Origin: Oerskovia douganii | GTDB lineage: Bacteria; Actinomycetota; Actinomycetes; Actinomycetales; Cellulomonadaceae | Assembly: GCF_015142735.1 (NCBI RefSeq) | Contig: NZ_JACSPN010000027.1 | Location: 17,520 to 52,338 of the forward strand | Direction: 5' to 3' | Length of the DNA: 34,819 nt | Part shown: piece by piece, positions 23,106 through 34,225 of the stretch | Layout: each line of letters starts with the position of its first letter | Numbering within the stretch: position 1 is the stretch's first letter | Notes under the pieces: generated by a model | The model's input: the letters and a program-made list of their open reading frames with translations, nothing else | Databases searched by the model: none | What the model was told of the DNA's origin: nothing | Translations under genes and position numbers: made by a program

Positions 23106-23137
23106 GCAGGCGCGCCTGACACGCCGGGCGCGCCTGC
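23106..23137 (+). terminator. Terminator hairpin after menG
   Basis: GCAGGCGCGCC (23106-23116) is exactly complementary to GGCGCGCCTGC (23127-23137), with a 10-nt loop, 15 nt after the menG stop. Confidence 0.65.
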
Positions 23138-23194
23138 ATCGTGCTGCCCTCCTACCCCTGCGACCAGGCCGTTCGTCGCCCAAGGAAGGGTTGC

Positions 23195-23226
23195 CTTGCT
23201 ACACAACCGCGAGGTTGTGTGGCTAG
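23195..23226. promoter_or_regulatory. Large inverted repeat overlapping the menJ promoter
   Basis: The core ACACAACC-GCGA-GGTTGTGT (23201-23220) is perfect. Allowing two mismatches the arms extend to 14 bp (23195-23208 and 23213-23226), up to the TAGAGT -10 element. Its position over the -35 to -10 region suggests a dimeric regulator site rather than an RNA terminator. The binding protein is unknown. Confidence 0.55.
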
Positions 23227-23229
23227 AGT
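23224..23229 (+). promoter_or_regulatory. -10 element of menJ (menJ-nuo control region)
   Basis: TAGAGT predicts a start near 23236 and a leader of about 68 nt before the chosen GTG start. The -35 position falls inside the inverted repeat and has no consensus match. Confidence 0.45.
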
Positions 23230-23240
23230 GAAGACGTTCA

Positions 23241-23258
23241 TTGTGAGCGACTTCACAA
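23241..23258. promoter_or_regulatory. CRP/GlxR-type operator upstream of menJ-nuo
   Basis: TTGTGA-GCGACT-TCACAA is a perfect 6-6-6 palindrome containing TGTGA-N6-TCACA, the consensus of the CRP/GlxR cyclic-nucleotide-responsive regulators that control respiration genes in actinobacteria. Its centre is about 14 bp downstream of the start predicted from TAGAGT, a position expected to repress. Confidence 0.65.
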
Positions 23259-23303
23259 GGGGCTTTCCGAGGTGTGCCCGAGCGTACCGAGCGAGGTGAG
23301 AAC

Positions 23304-24605
23304 GTGCGTGGAAGGACCGATGACGCGGACGTCATCGTCGTCGGCGCCGGCCCGGCCGGAGCCACTGCCGCGCACTACTGCGCCGCCGCGGGCCTGAACG
23401 TCCTCCTGCTGGAGAAGGCCTCGTTCCCGCGCGACAAGATCTGCGGCGACGGTCTCACGCCGCGCGCCGTGGGCGAGCTCGTCCGCATGGGCGTCCCCAC
23501 GCGCGCCGAGGACGGCTGGATCCGCAACAAGGGCCTGCGGGTCGTCGCGAGCGGCCGGCAGTGGGAGCTGCCCTGGCCCGAGCTCAAGGCCTACCCGTCC
23601 TACGGCCTCGCGCGCTCCCGCATGAACCTCGACCAGACCCTCGCCGAGCACGCGCAGCGCACGGGAGCCAAGCTCCTCGAGCGCACCAACGTGACCGGGC
23701 CGCTCCTCGACGAGCGCACCGGACGGGTCGTGGGCGTCACCGCGCGCCCCCTCGACGAGAACGGCCGCCGCGCGGGCGACGAGTACGAGCTCCGCGCCCC
23801 CGTCGTCATCGCCGCGGACGGCGTCTCGTCGCGCTTCGCCCTCGCCCTCGGCCTCGAGAAGCGCCAGGACCGCCCCATGGGGGTCGCGGTCCGCACCTAC
23901 TTCAGGACCCCGCGTCACGACGACGAGTGGATGGAGTCCCACCTCGAGCTCTGGGACGGCCCGGCCGGGAGGTCCAACCTCCTCCCCGGCTACGGGTGGA
24001 TCTTCGCGCTCGGCGACGGCACCGCGAACGTCGGCCTCGGCTCGGTCAACTCGACGCCGGCCCGCCAGTCCGCCGCGAACGTGGACTACAAGGACCTGTT
24101 CGCCCGGTGGATGGCCAACGCGCCCGCCGAGTGGGAGTTCACCCCGGAGAACCAGGTCGGCCCCGTGCGCGGCGCGGCCCTGCCCATGGGCTTCAACCGT
24201 AAGCCGCTCTACTCGCGCGGCGTCGTGCTCGTGGGCGACTCGGGCGGCATGGTCAGCCCGTTCAACGGCGAGGGCATCGCCTACGCCATGCAGGCAGCGC
24301 GCGTCGCGGCGGACGTCGTGGCCCAGTCCCGGGCGCGCAGCACCGACGCGGCCCGCGAGCGCACGCTCGCGACGTACCCCGAGATCATGCGCAACGACCT
24401 GGGCGGGTACTACACGCTCGGCCGGTACTTCGTGCGGCTCATCGAGCACCCGGAGATCATGCGGCTGTGCACCCGGTACGGGCTGCCCCGGCCGCTCGTC
24501 ATGCGCTTCGTCCTCAAGCTGCTGTCCGACTGTTACGAACCCCGCGGTGGCGACGTCGTCGACCGCGTCATCGCGGGCCTGACGAGGGTGGTGCCATCGG
24601 CATGA
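23304..24605 (+). CDS. menJ: Geranylgeranyl reductase family FAD protein, probable menaquinone reductase MenJ
   Basis: A 433-residue flavoprotein. The FAD-binding GxGxxG is in VIVVGAGPAGATAAHYC (about 10-26). The family motif FPRDKICGDGLTPRAV (about 41-56) contains Cys47. The second FAD motif is VVLVGDSGGMVSPFNGEGI near 302-320. Such enzymes saturate isoprenoid double bonds. In M. tuberculosis the family member MenJ (Rv0561c), next to the men genes, reduces the second isoprene unit of menaquinone. Position between menG and nuo here supports the same role. Reduction of geranylgeranyl lipids is the alternative. GTG 23304 was chosen for GAGGTGAG just upstream; GTG 23274 would add ten residues. 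The gene may be cotranscribed with nuoA, 148 nt downstream. Confidence 0.85.
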   Translation: MRGRTDDADVIVVGAGPAGATAAHYCAAAGLNVLLLEKASFPRDKICGDGLTPRAVGELVRMGVPTRAEDGWIRNKGLRVVASGRQWELPWPELKAYPSYGLARSRMNLDQTLAEHAQRTGAKLLERTNVTGPLLDERTGRVVGVTARPLDENGRRAGDEYELRAPVVIAADGVSSRFALALGLEKRQDRPMGVAVRTYFRTPRHDDEWMESHLELWDGPAGRSNLLPGYGWIFALGDGTANVGLGSVNSTPARQSAANVDYKDLFARWMANAPAEWEFTPENQVGPVRGAALPMGFNRKPLYSRGVVLVGDSGGMVSPFNGEGIAYAMQAARVAADVVAQSRARSTDAARERTLATYPEIMRNDLGGYYTLGRYFVRLIEHPEIMRLCTRYGLPRPLVMRFVLKLLSDCYEPRGGDVVDRVIAGLTRVVPSA

Positions 24606-24618
24606 CCGACCTTGGTGC

Positions 24619-24636
24619 GACGGCAAGGAAGCCGTC
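24619..24636 (+). other. Small hairpin between menJ and nuoA
   Basis: GACGGC (24619-24624) pairs with GCCGTC (24631-24636) around loop AAGGAA, about 13 nt after the menJ stop. It could be a weak terminator or a processing site that sets nuo levels apart from menJ. I see no clear promoter in the 148-nt gap. Confidence 0.3.
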
Positions 24637-24753
24637 ATCGCTGTTCACGCAGTCACCACCCAGCCCCTCGGACCCGGGCCGACGCAACGATGCGCGGACG
24701 CCCGGCGGCAGCACTCCCGACATGCCCCAGCGCACCCCCCGGAGAGCAGACCG

Positions 24754-25116
24754 ATGACCAACCCGTACGTGCCCGTCCTCGTCCTGATGGGGATCGGGGC
24801 CGTCCTGGCTCTCGGCGGGGTCGCCGCGAGCGCCGTGATCGGCCCCAAGAGGTACAACCGCGCCAAGCTCGACGCGTACGAGTGCGGCATCGAGCCCACC
24901 CCGCACGCCGTCGGCGGAGGGCGCTTCCCGATCAAGTACTACCTCGTCGCGATGACCTTCATCATCTTCGACATCGAGGTGGTCTTCCTCTACCCGTGGG
25001 CGGTGGACTTCACCGTCCTGGCCACCTTCGGGCTCGTCGCCATGCTGAGCTTCCTCGCCCTGATCACCGTGCCGTTCGTCTACGAATGGCGCCGTGGCGG
25101 GTTCGAGTGGGACTAG
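24754..25116 (+). CDS. nuoA: NADH-quinone oxidoreductase subunit A
   Basis: A 120-residue membrane subunit of complex I with three helices (about 5-29, 62-83 and 88-109). The conserved loop [11 protein letters not shown] (about 38-48) contains the cysteine that lies near the quinone tunnel and switches exposure in complex [26 protein letters not shown] (about 58-82) carries the invariant acidic residues of helix 2. GGAGAG precedes ATG 24754. It is the first of an ordered nuoA-to-nuoI run with mostly overlapping genes. The quinone partner here should be menaquinone, since the menaquinone pathway lies next door. Confidence 0.95.
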   Translation: MTNPYVPVLVLMGIGAVLALGGVAASAVIGPKRYNRAKLDAYECGIEPTPHAVGGGRFPIKYYLVAMTFIIFDIEVVFLYPWAVDFTVLATFGLVAMLSFLALITVPFVYEWRRGGFEWD

Positions 25117-25141
25117 CCGGAACCAGTTAGGGAGAACGCAG

Positions 25142-25693
25142 ATGGGGATCGAAGAGGCTCCCTCGGGCTTCTTGCTCACGAGCGTGGAGAACCTCGCGGG
25201 GTACTTCCGCAAGGCGTCGCTGTGGCCGGTGACGTTCGGCCTGGCGTGCTGCGCCATCGAGATGATGGCGGCCGGCGCGTCGCGCTACGACCTGTCCCGC
25301 TTCGGCATGGAGGTCTTCCGGGCCTCGCCGCGGCAGGCCGACCTGATGATCGTCGCGGGTCGCGTGAGCCAGAAGATGGCGCCCGTGGTGCGCCAGGTCT
25401 ACGACCAGATGTCCGAGCCCAAGTGGGTGCTGTCGATGGGCGTGTGCGCGTCGAGCGGCGGCATGTTCAACAACTACGCGATCGTGCAGGGCGTGGACCA
25501 CATCGTGCCGGTCGACATCTACCTGCCCGGCTGCCCGCCGCGCCCCGAGATGCTGATCAACGCGATCCTCGCGCTGCACGAGCAGATCCAGGCGGAGCCG
25601 TTGGGCGTGAACCGGCGCGAGGCCGCCAAGGCCGCGGAGGCCGCGGCCCTCGAGGCGACCCCCACGTTCCAGATGAAGGGACTGCTGCGGTGA
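25142..25693 (+). CDS. nuoB: NADH-quinone oxidoreductase subunit B (cluster N2)
   Basis: A 183-residue peripheral subunit that carries the terminal 4Fe-4S cluster N2, the electron donor to quinone. The four ligands are the tandem pair Cys36-Cys37 ([11 protein letters not shown]), Cys102 ([12 protein letters not shown]) and Cys131 (LPGCPPRPE). ATG 25142 has AGGGAG nine bases upstream. A 25-residue alanine-rich tail follows the conserved domain. The stop overlaps the GTG start of nuoC (GTGA), so the two are coupled. Confidence 0.96.
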   Translation: MGIEEAPSGFLLTSVENLAGYFRKASLWPVTFGLACCAIEMMAAGASRYDLSRFGMEVFRASPRQADLMIVAGRVSQKMAPVVRQVYDQMSEPKWVLSMGVCASSGGMFNNYAIVQGVDHIVPVDIYLPGCPPRPEMLINAILALHEQIQAEPLGVNRREAAKAAEAAALEATPTFQMKGLLR

Positions 25694-26487
25694 CGAGCAC
25701 CAACGACGGCTCGACGGGCCGCCCCGCGGACGACGTCCAGCGCGAGAAGGTCGCGAAGGGCGACGTGCCCGGCGACGAGCTCGTGACGGGACCGGAGGCG
25801 GGCGGCCGCGAGCCCCTCGAGGTCGTCGAGGTCCGGACGGGCATGTTCGGCGCCCACGGGTCGGGCGACACCTCGGGGTACGGCGGGCTAGTGCGTCCCG
25901 TGGTGCTGCCCGGACCGAGCGCGCGCCCGTACGGCGGCTGGTTCGACGAGGCCGTCGACGTCCTGGCGGAGGTCCTCGCGGAGTCCGGCGTGCGGTTCGA
26001 GGACGCGGTCGAGCAGGTCGTCGTGGACCCCCCGGGACGCCACGCCGAGCTGACGCTGCACGTGCGCCGGGACCACGTCGTGACGGTCGCCCGGGCGCTG
26101 CGCGACGAGCAGGACCTGCGCTTCGAGCTGAGCATGGGCGTGAGCGGCGTGCACTACCCGCACGACGTGGGCCGCGAGCTGCACGCCGTCTACCACCTGA
26201 CGTCGGTGACCCACGGGCGCAGCCTGCGCCTCGAGGTCTCCGTCCCGGACGCGGACCCGCACGTCCCGTCGACCACGTCGGTCTACCCGTCCAACGACTG
26301 GCACGAGCGCGAGACGTGGGACTTCTTCGGGATCGTGTTCGACGGCCACCCGGCCCTCGCCCGCATCGAGATGCCCGACGACTGGCCCGGCCACCCGCAG
26401 CGCAAGGACTACCCGCTCGGCGGCATCCCGGTCGAGTACAAGGGCGCCACGGTGCCCCCGCCGGACCAGAGGAGGTCGTACTCGTGA
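25690..26487 (+). CDS. nuoC: NADH-quinone oxidoreductase subunit C
   Basis: A 265-residue 30-kDa subunit of the peripheral arm that supports NuoB and NuoD. The first 60 or so residues are an acidic, charged extension not present in short NuoC proteins. The conserved domain includes [27 protein letters not shown] and the family signature [19 protein letters not shown], followed by [21 protein letters not shown] near the C-terminus. The start is GTG 25690, overlapping the nuoB stop. It is separate from nuoD, not fused as in E. coli. GGAGG for nuoD lies within its last codons and the stop overlaps the nuoD start. Confidence 0.95.
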   Translation: MTSTNDGSTGRPADDVQREKVAKGDVPGDELVTGPEAGGREPLEVVEVRTGMFGAHGSGDTSGYGGLVRPVVLPGPSARPYGGWFDEAVDVLAEVLAESGVRFEDAVEQVVVDPPGRHAELTLHVRRDHVVTVARALRDEQDLRFELSMGVSGVHYPHDVGRELHAVYHLTSVTHGRSLRLEVSVPDADPHVPSTTSVYPSNDWHERETWDFFGIVFDGHPALARIEMPDDWPGHPQRKDYPLGGIPVEYKGATVPPPDQRRSYS

Positions 26488-27842
26488 GCACCACCACGCC
26501 CCACGCCACGAAGGCGCCGTACGGGGACTTCGACCCGAGCATCCCGAGCTTCGAGGCCTCGGGGGGCGACTGGGCCGACATCACCAAGAACGCGGTGGAG
26601 GCCGCCTCCCTGGGCGAGGAGCGCATCGTCGTCAACATGGGCCCCCAGCACCCGTCCACGCACGGCGTGCTGCGGCTCATGCTCGAGATCGACGGCGAGA
26701 CCGTCACGGAGGCCCGCTGCGGCGTCGGCTACCTGCACACGGGCATCGAGAAGAACATGGAGTACCGGACGTGGACCCAGGGGGTCACGTTCTGCACCCG
26801 CATGGACTACCTCGCGCCCCTGTTCCAGGAGACGGCCTACTGCCTGGCGGTCGAGAAGCTCCTCGGCATCACGGACGACGTCCCCGAGCGGGCGAGCGTC
26901 ATCCGCGTCCTCATGATGGAGCTCAACCGCATCGCGTCCCACCTCGTGTGCCTGGGGACCGGTGGCAACGAGATGGGCGCCACGACGGTCATGACCATCT
27001 CCTTCACGGCGCGCGAGGAGATCCTGCGGATCTTCGAGGCCGTCACGGGGCTGCGCATGAACCACGCGTACGTGCGCCCGGGCGGCGTGGTCCAGGACGT
27101 CCCGCCGGACGTCGTGGCCCAGGTCCGCAAGGCCGACCCGCTGATCCGCGGCTACCTCGGGCAGCTCGGCGACCTCATGCTCGCCAACCCGATCTTCAAG
27201 GGGCGCCTGCAGGGCGTCGGTCACCTGAACCTGTCGGGGTGCATGGCGCTCGCGATCACCGGGCCGGTGCTGCGCTCGACGGGCCTGCCGTACGACGTGC
27301 GCAAGGCCGCCCCGTACTGCGGCTACGAGACGTACGACTTCGACGTCCCCACGTCGGACGAGGCCGACTGCTACTCGCGGGTCGTGCTGCGGCTCGAGGA
27401 GTGCTACCAGTCGCTGCGGATCGTCGAGCAGTGCCTCGAGCGTCTCGAGGCCACGGCGGGCCAGCCCGTCATGGTCGCCGACAAGAAGATCGCGTGGCCC
27501 GCGCAGCTCGCCGTCGGGTCGGACGGCCAGGGCAACTCGCTCGACCACATCCGGGAGATCATGGGCACCTCGATGGAGTCCCTGATCCACCACTTCAAGC
27601 TGGTCACGGAGGGCTTCCGGGTCCCGGTCGGCCAGGTGTTCCAGTCGGTCGAGCACCCGCGCGGCGAGCTGGGCGTGCACCTGGTGTCCGACGGCGGCAC
27701 GCGCCCGTACCGGGCGCACTTCCGCGATCCTTCGTTCAACAACCTGCAGGCGGTCGCCGTGATGTGCGAGGGCGGCCAGGTCGCCGACGTCGTCGTCGCG
27801 GTCGCCTCGCTCGACCCGGTGCTGGGAGGGGTGGACCGATGA
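26484..27842 (+). CDS. nuoD: NADH-quinone oxidoreductase subunit D
   Basis: A 452-residue 49-kDa subunit that, with NuoB, forms the quinone-binding site. Family signatures: [19 protein letters not shown] with its conserved His pair (about 51-69), the segment [43 protein letters not shown], and the C-terminal [19 protein letters not shown]. The two conserved residues expected to contact the quinone head group are a histidine of the HPSTHG motif and a tyrosine (within YLAPLFQE). GTG 26484 has GGAGGT at 8-nt spacing and overlaps the nuoC stop. The first 35 residues are a variable leader. The stop overlaps nuoE (ATGA). Confidence 0.96.
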   Translation: MSTTTPHATKAPYGDFDPSIPSFEASGGDWADITKNAVEAASLGEERIVVNMGPQHPSTHGVLRLMLEIDGETVTEARCGVGYLHTGIEKNMEYRTWTQGVTFCTRMDYLAPLFQETAYCLAVEKLLGITDDVPERASVIRVLMMELNRIASHLVCLGTGGNEMGATTVMTISFTAREEILRIFEAVTGLRMNHAYVRPGGVVQDVPPDVVAQVRKADPLIRGYLGQLGDLMLANPIFKGRLQGVGHLNLSGCMALAITGPVLRSTGLPYDVRKAAPYCGYETYDFDVPTSDEADCYSRVVLRLEECYQSLRIVEQCLERLEATAGQPVMVADKKIAWPAQLAVGSDGQGNSLDHIREIMGTSMESLIHHFKLVTEGFRVPVGQVFQSVEHPRGELGVHLVSDGGTRPYRAHFRDPSFNNLQAVAVMCEGGQVADVVVAVASLDPVLGGVDR

Positions 27843-28674
27843 CGCTCGAGGCTCGCAGGTCCGGATACGACGAGGCGACGTACGCGCGCCTCGCGCAGGA
27901 CACCGCGGCGATCGTCGCGCGGTACCCGGAGAAGAGGTCGGCGCTGCTGCCCATGCTGCACCTGGTGCAGTCGCAGGACGGCTACGTGTCCCGTGACGGC
28001 ATCGCGTTCTGCGCGGAGCAGCTGGGGATCACGGCCGCCGAGGTGTCGGCCGTCGCGACCTTCTACACGCAGTACAAGCGCCACCCCAACGGCACCTACA
28101 CCGTGGGGGTCTGCACCAACACGCTGTGCGCGATCATGGGCGGCGACGAGATCTTCGAGGAGCTCTCGGAGCACCTGGGGGTCGGGCACGACGAGACGAC
28201 CGAGGACGGCGCGATCACGCTCGAGCGCGTCGAGTGCAACGCGGCGTGCGACTACGCGCCGGTCGTGATGGTCAACTGGGAGTTCTTCGACAACCAGACC
28301 CCCGCGGGGGCCACGCAGCTCGCGGACCGCCTCCGGGCGGGCGAGGACGTCGCGCCCACGCGCGGTGCGGCCTCGGTGTGCACGTTCAAGCAGATGAGCC
28401 GCGTGCTGGCCGGGTTCTCCGACGGTCGCGCGGACGAGGGCGTCGGCGCCGGTGGGCCCACGCTCGCCGGTCTTCGCCTGGCCCGGGAGCACGACTGGAC
28501 CGCCCCCGGTGGTGCGGCACCTGAGCAGGCGGACGAGCCGACCACGGACGCGGGTGCGGCTGCCGCGGACGGCGCCTCCGCCGTCGGGCAGGAGCAGTCC
28601 TCGGCCGAGCGCACGACCACGACGCCCGCGGACGCCACGGGCGAGACTCCCGACGCCTCGAAGGGGAAGCAGCC

Positions 28675-28678
<4 letters not shown>
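27839..28678 (+). CDS. nuoE: NADH-quinone oxidoreductase subunit E (2Fe-2S)
   Basis: A 279-residue subunit carrying 2Fe-2S cluster N1a. The ligands are Cys92 and Cys97 ([12 protein letters not shown]) and Cys133 and Cys137 ([10 protein letters not shown]). The N-terminal helical part has [16 protein letters not shown] and [19 protein letters not shown]. The thioredoxin-like domain ends near residue 185. The remaining 90 or so residues are Ala/Glu/Thr/Gly-rich and probably disordered; E. coli NuoE stops at 166 residues. A short more conserved-looking stretch, [13 protein letters not shown], lies within the tail. The gene starts inside the nuoD stop and ends overlapping the nuoF GTG, so stoichiometry with NuoF is likely coupled. 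Confidence 0.95.
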
Positions 28679-30023
<1,345 letters not shown>

Positions 30024-30024
<1 letters not shown>

Positions 30025-32780
30025 TGACGACCACGACGCCCAAGCCGTCGACCACGGTCGCGGCGGGAGGCGCTCAGCCCCCCGCCCGTCCCGACGACGT
30101 GTCGTTCACGATCGACGGGATCGAGATGGCCGTGCCCAAGGGCACCCTGGTCATCCGGGCCGCCGAGCAGGTCGGCATCCAGATCCCGCGGTTCTGCGAC
30201 CACCCGCTGCTCGCCCCCGCGGGGGCGTGCCGCCAGTGCCTCGTCGAGGTCGCGACCCCCGACCGCGAGGGCAACGTCCGCCCCATGCCCAAGCCGCAGG
30301 CCTCGTGCACGCTCGAGGCCACGCCGGGCATGGTCGTCAAGACCCAGCACACGTCCGCGGTCGCGGACAAGGCGCAGCACGGCGTCATGGAGCTCCTGCT
30401 CATCAACCACCCGCTCGACTGCCCGGTGTGCGACAAGGGCGGCGAGTGCCCCCTGCAGAACCAGGCCATGAGCAACGGTCGTGCGACGAGCCGGTTCGTC
30501 GACGTCAAGCGCACGTTCCCCAAGCCCATCGCGATCTCGACCGAGATCCTGCTCGACCGTGAGCGCTGCGTCCTGTGCCAGCGCTGCACCCGGTTCTCCG
30601 CGGAGATCGCGGGCGACGCGTTCATCGACCTGCAGAAGCGCGGCGCGCAGCAGCAGATCGGCCGCTACGACGCACGCGTCCTGGGCTTCGCCGACGGCGA
30701 CTCCGAGGCGGCGGCACCCGCGGGCGCCCTGCCCTACGGCGCCCGGGCGGGCTTCGAGGCGCCCGTGGGGGCCGCGCTCGAGGACGAGTCGGGCCGTCCG
30801 TTCGCGTCCTACTTCAGCGGCAACACCGTGCAGATCTGCCCGGTCGGTGCCCTCACGGGCGCGGCCTACCGCTTCCGCTCGCGGCCCTTCGACCTGGTCT
30901 CGACGCCCGGCGTGGGGGAGCACGACGCGTGCGGTTCCGCGATCCGCGTCGACCACCGCCGCGGCGTCGTGCTGCGGCGCCTGGCGGGAGAGGACCCGCT
31001 GGTCAACGAGGAGTGGATCACCGACAAGGACCGCTTCGCGTTCACGTGGCAGGACGCGCCGGACCGCCTCACGCACCCGCTCGTGCGCGACCGCGAGGTC
31101 GACCAGGACGGGCGCCTCACGCGCGGCGAGCTGCGCCCTGCGAGCTGGGCCGAGGCCCTCGAGGTCGCGGCGGCGGGTCTGGAGCGCGCCAGCGCGGCGG
31201 GCGGCGTCGGGGTGCTTCCCGGCGGGCGCCTCACGGTCGAGGACGCGTACACGTACGGCAAGTTCGCACGGGTCGTGCTCGGCACCAACGACGTCGACCA
31301 CCGCGCCCGCGTGCACTCGGCCGAGGAGGCCGAGTTCCTGGCCCACCGGGTCGCGGGCACGGGCCTGGGCGTGACGTTCGACGAGCTCGAGAAGGCGCCC
31401 GCGGTGCTCCTCGTGGCCCTCGAGGCCGAGGAGGAGGCGGGCGTGACGTTCCTGCGCCTGCGCAAGGGCGTGCAGAAGCGCGGCCTGCGGGTCTTCTCCC
31501 TCGCTCCCTTCGCGAGCCGGGGCGTGCAGCGACTCGACGGCACGCTCCTGCGCGCGGCCCCGGGCACCGAGGCCGAGTGGCTCGACGTGCTCGCCTCCGG
31601 GGCGCAGACGCTGTTCGGCCACGACGGTTCCGTGGGACCCGACGCCTCCGAGTCCGTCGACGAGCCCGCCGAGGTCTCGGCCCTGCGGGACGCGCTCGCG
31701 CAGCCCGGCGCGGTGGTCCTGGTCGGCGAACGGCTCGCCGGGGTCCCCGGCGGGTACTCGGCGCTGGTGCGCCTCGTCGAGGCCACGGGGGCACGCCTCG
31801 CGTGGATCCCGCGCCGGGCGGGCGAGCGCGGCGGGGTGGAGGCGGGCACGCTGCCGGGCCTCCTGCCCGGCGGGCGCCCCGTGCCCGACGCCGCAGCGCG
31901 CGTCGACGCGGCCGTCACCTGGGGCGTCGAGCACCTCCCGGAGACGCCCGGTCGCGACACGGGCGATATCCTCGACGCGCTGTCCGTGGGGCAGCTCGGC
32001 GGCGTCCTCGTGGGCGGCCTGCACACCGACGACCTGCCCGACCCGGAGCACGCCCGCAAGGCGCTGGGGGCCGCAGGGTTCGTCGTGTCCCTCGAGGTGC
32101 GTGCCTCGGACGTCACGGCCCTGGCCGACGTGGTCCTGCCCGTGGCGCCGCCCGTCGAGAAGGCGGGCACGTTCGTGAGCTGGGAGGGTCGCGTGCGGTC
32201 GTTCGAGGCCGCGCTGGCCACGACCGCGATGCCCGACCACCGCGTCCTGGACGCGCTCGCCGACGCGGCCGGCGTCACGCTGGGGGCGCGGACGGTCGAG
32301 GAGGTCCGGGCGGAGATCGACCAGCTCGGCACCTGGGACGGTGCACGCCCCGCAGCGCCCTCGACCCCGACCGCGGAGCCCCCGGCGGTCGCTCCCGGTA
32401 CCGCGGTCCTCGCGGGCTGGCGGCTGCTGCTCGACGCGGGGCGCGGCCAGGACGGCGAGCGCTTCCTCGCGGGCACGGCCAAGCGACCCGTGGCCCGGAT
32501 GTCCGCGGCCACCGCGGCGGCCGCCGACCTGTTCGAGGGCGACGTCGTGCGGGTCTCGACGGACCGCGGGTCGATCGAGCTGCCCGTGGTGATCACCGAC
32601 ATGGTCGAGCACGTCGTCTGGCTGCCGCTCGGCTCCGAGGGGTCGCAGGTCCACCGCGACCTCGGCGTGGCCCCCGGCGCGCTCGTGCGCGTCGAGCCGG
32701 TCGCCGGTCCCGGCCCGCGCACCACCGGTGCCTCCCGGCCCGGCGGAACCACCCAGCCCACCGACGGGGGAGCATCATGA
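30024..32780 (+). CDS. nuoG: NADH-quinone oxidoreductase subunit G
   Basis: A 918-residue iron-sulfur subunit. Cluster ligands: Cys58, Cys69, Cys72 and Cys95 for 2Fe-2S ([18 protein letters not shown]); His129, Cys133, Cys136 and Cys142 for the His-ligated 4Fe-4S ([15 protein letters not shown]); Cys182, Cys185, Cys188 and Cys272 for the next 4Fe-4S ([19 protein letters not shown]). Two features stand out. About 40 Ala/Gly-rich residues (about 222-260) lie between the third and fourth of these last ligands. The molybdopterin-like domain starts with [15 protein letters not shown], which lacks the Cys-rich N7 site of E. coli NuoG. The C-terminal 600 residues are the degenerate molybdopterin oxidoreductase domain. 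GGAG precedes ATG 30024. Confidence 0.96.
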
Positions 32781-34225
32781 GCGGCCTGCTGAACCTCGCC
32801 CTGGTCTCCGAGGCGGCACTGGCCTCCGAGACCCCGGGCGTGCCCGGGATCGCGGCCGACTTCTCCCAGGACAACGGCTGGACGTACCTGGTCAAGGCCG
32901 TCCTCATCATCGTGTTCCTGCTCACGAGCGTGCTCATCGCGATCTGGTTCGAGCGCAAGGTCGTGGCCCGGATGCAGGTCCGTCCCGGACCCAACGTGCA
33001 CGGGCCGTTCGGTCTGCTCCAGTCGCTCGCGGACGCCATGAAGCTCCTGCTCAAGGAGGACCTCACCGTCTCCGCGGCGGACAAGTTCGTGTACATCCTG
33101 GCGCCCATGATCGCGGTGTTCTGCTCGCTCCTGACGTTCGCGGTCATCCCGTTCGGGCCGAACGTCACGATCCCGTTCACCGACTACTCGACGCCCGCAC
33201 AGCTCACCGACTTCCCCGTCGCGGTGCTCTACATCCTGGCGTGCGCCTCGGTGGGCGTGTACGGGATCGTGCTCGGCGGCTGGTCGTCCGGCTCGACCTA
33301 CCCGCTGCTCGGCGCGGTCCGCTCGACGGCCCAGGTCATCAGCTACGAGCTCGCGATGGGCCTGGCCCTGGTGAGCGTCTTCATCATGGCCGGCTCGATG
33401 TCCACCTCGGAGATCGTCGACTCCCAGACCAGGGTCTGGTGGGCGCTCATCCTCATCCCGAGCTTCGTGATCTACATCATCGCGATGATCGGCGAGACCA
33501 ACCGCCTGCCGTTCGACCTCCCCGAGGCCGAGGGCGAGCTGGTCTCGGGCTACATGACCGAGTACTCGTCCATGAAGTTCGCCTGGTTCTTCCTCGCCGA
33601 GTACATCAACATGATCAACGTCTCGGCGGTCGCGACCACGCTCTTCCTGGGCGGCTGGCGCGCCCCCTGGCCGCTGTCCGCGATCAACGACGGCATGTTC
33701 AACGAGGGCTGGTGGCCCATCCTCTGGTTCCTCGTCAAGGTCTGGGCCTTCATGTTCGTGTTCGTGTGGGTCCGCGGCACGCTCCTGCGCCTGCGCTACG
33801 ACCAGTTCATGAAGTTCGGCTGGAAGGTCCTCATCCCGGCCGCGCTCGCCTGGATCGTCGTGCTCTCGGTCGTCCAGGGCCTCATCCGCTTCGGCGACGT
33901 CGACAACCGCGCGATCCTCGTCGCGGCCGGCGCGCTGTTCGTGGTCGCCATGCTCGCGATCTTCCTGTGGCCGGCGCGCAAGGAACCCGGAGGGGCGGCC
34001 GAGACGGCCGGGGGAGCGACGCCGTCGGGCCCCTACCGCAAGGGCGCCACCGCGGCCCCCGAGCCCTTCGACGCCTTCGCGGGCGGCTTCCCCGTCCCGC
34101 CGCTGCCCGGCCAGACCCTGCCCAGCGCCTCGCGCCGAGCACGGCGCCTGGTCCCCGAGGACAGCCCGCCCGGTGCGGGTCCCGCAGCACCCGACGCCCA
34201 GGACGAGGAGGTCCCCCGTGGCTGA
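32777..34225 (+). CDS. nuoH: NADH-quinone oxidoreductase subunit H
   Basis: A 482-residue membrane subunit that lies at the quinone-tunnel entrance and links the peripheral and membrane arms. Eight helices are visible, starting near residue 36 ([20 protein letters not shown]). Signatures: [20 protein letters not shown] (about 57-76), with [14 protein letters not shown] soon after, and [21 protein letters not shown] (about 238-258), the charged loop that contacts quinone. The last helix ends at about 397. The final 85 residues are a Pro/Gly/Ala-rich cytoplasmic tail not found in E. coli NuoH (325 residues). The gene starts in the nuoG stop and overlaps nuoI by 8 nt. Confidence 0.96.
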   Translation: MSGLLNLALVSEAALASETPGVPGIAADFSQDNGWTYLVKAVLIIVFLLTSVLIAIWFERKVVARMQVRPGPNVHGPFGLLQSLADAMKLLLKEDLTVSAADKFVYILAPMIAVFCSLLTFAVIPFGPNVTIPFTDYSTPAQLTDFPVAVLYILACASVGVYGIVLGGWSSGSTYPLLGAVRSTAQVISYELAMGLALVSVFIMAGSMSTSEIVDSQTRVWWALILIPSFVIYIIAMIGETNRLPFDLPEAEGELVSGYMTEYSSMKFAWFFLAEYINMINVSAVATTLFLGGWRAPWPLSAINDGMFNEGWWPILWFLVKVWAFMFVFVWVRGTLLRLRYDQFMKFGWKVLIPAALAWIVVLSVVQGLIRFGDVDNRAILVAAGALFVVAMLAIFLWPARKEPGGAAETAGGATPSGPYRKGATAAPEPFDAFAGGFPVPPLPGQTLPSASRRARRLVPEDSPPGAGPAAPDAQDEEVPRG

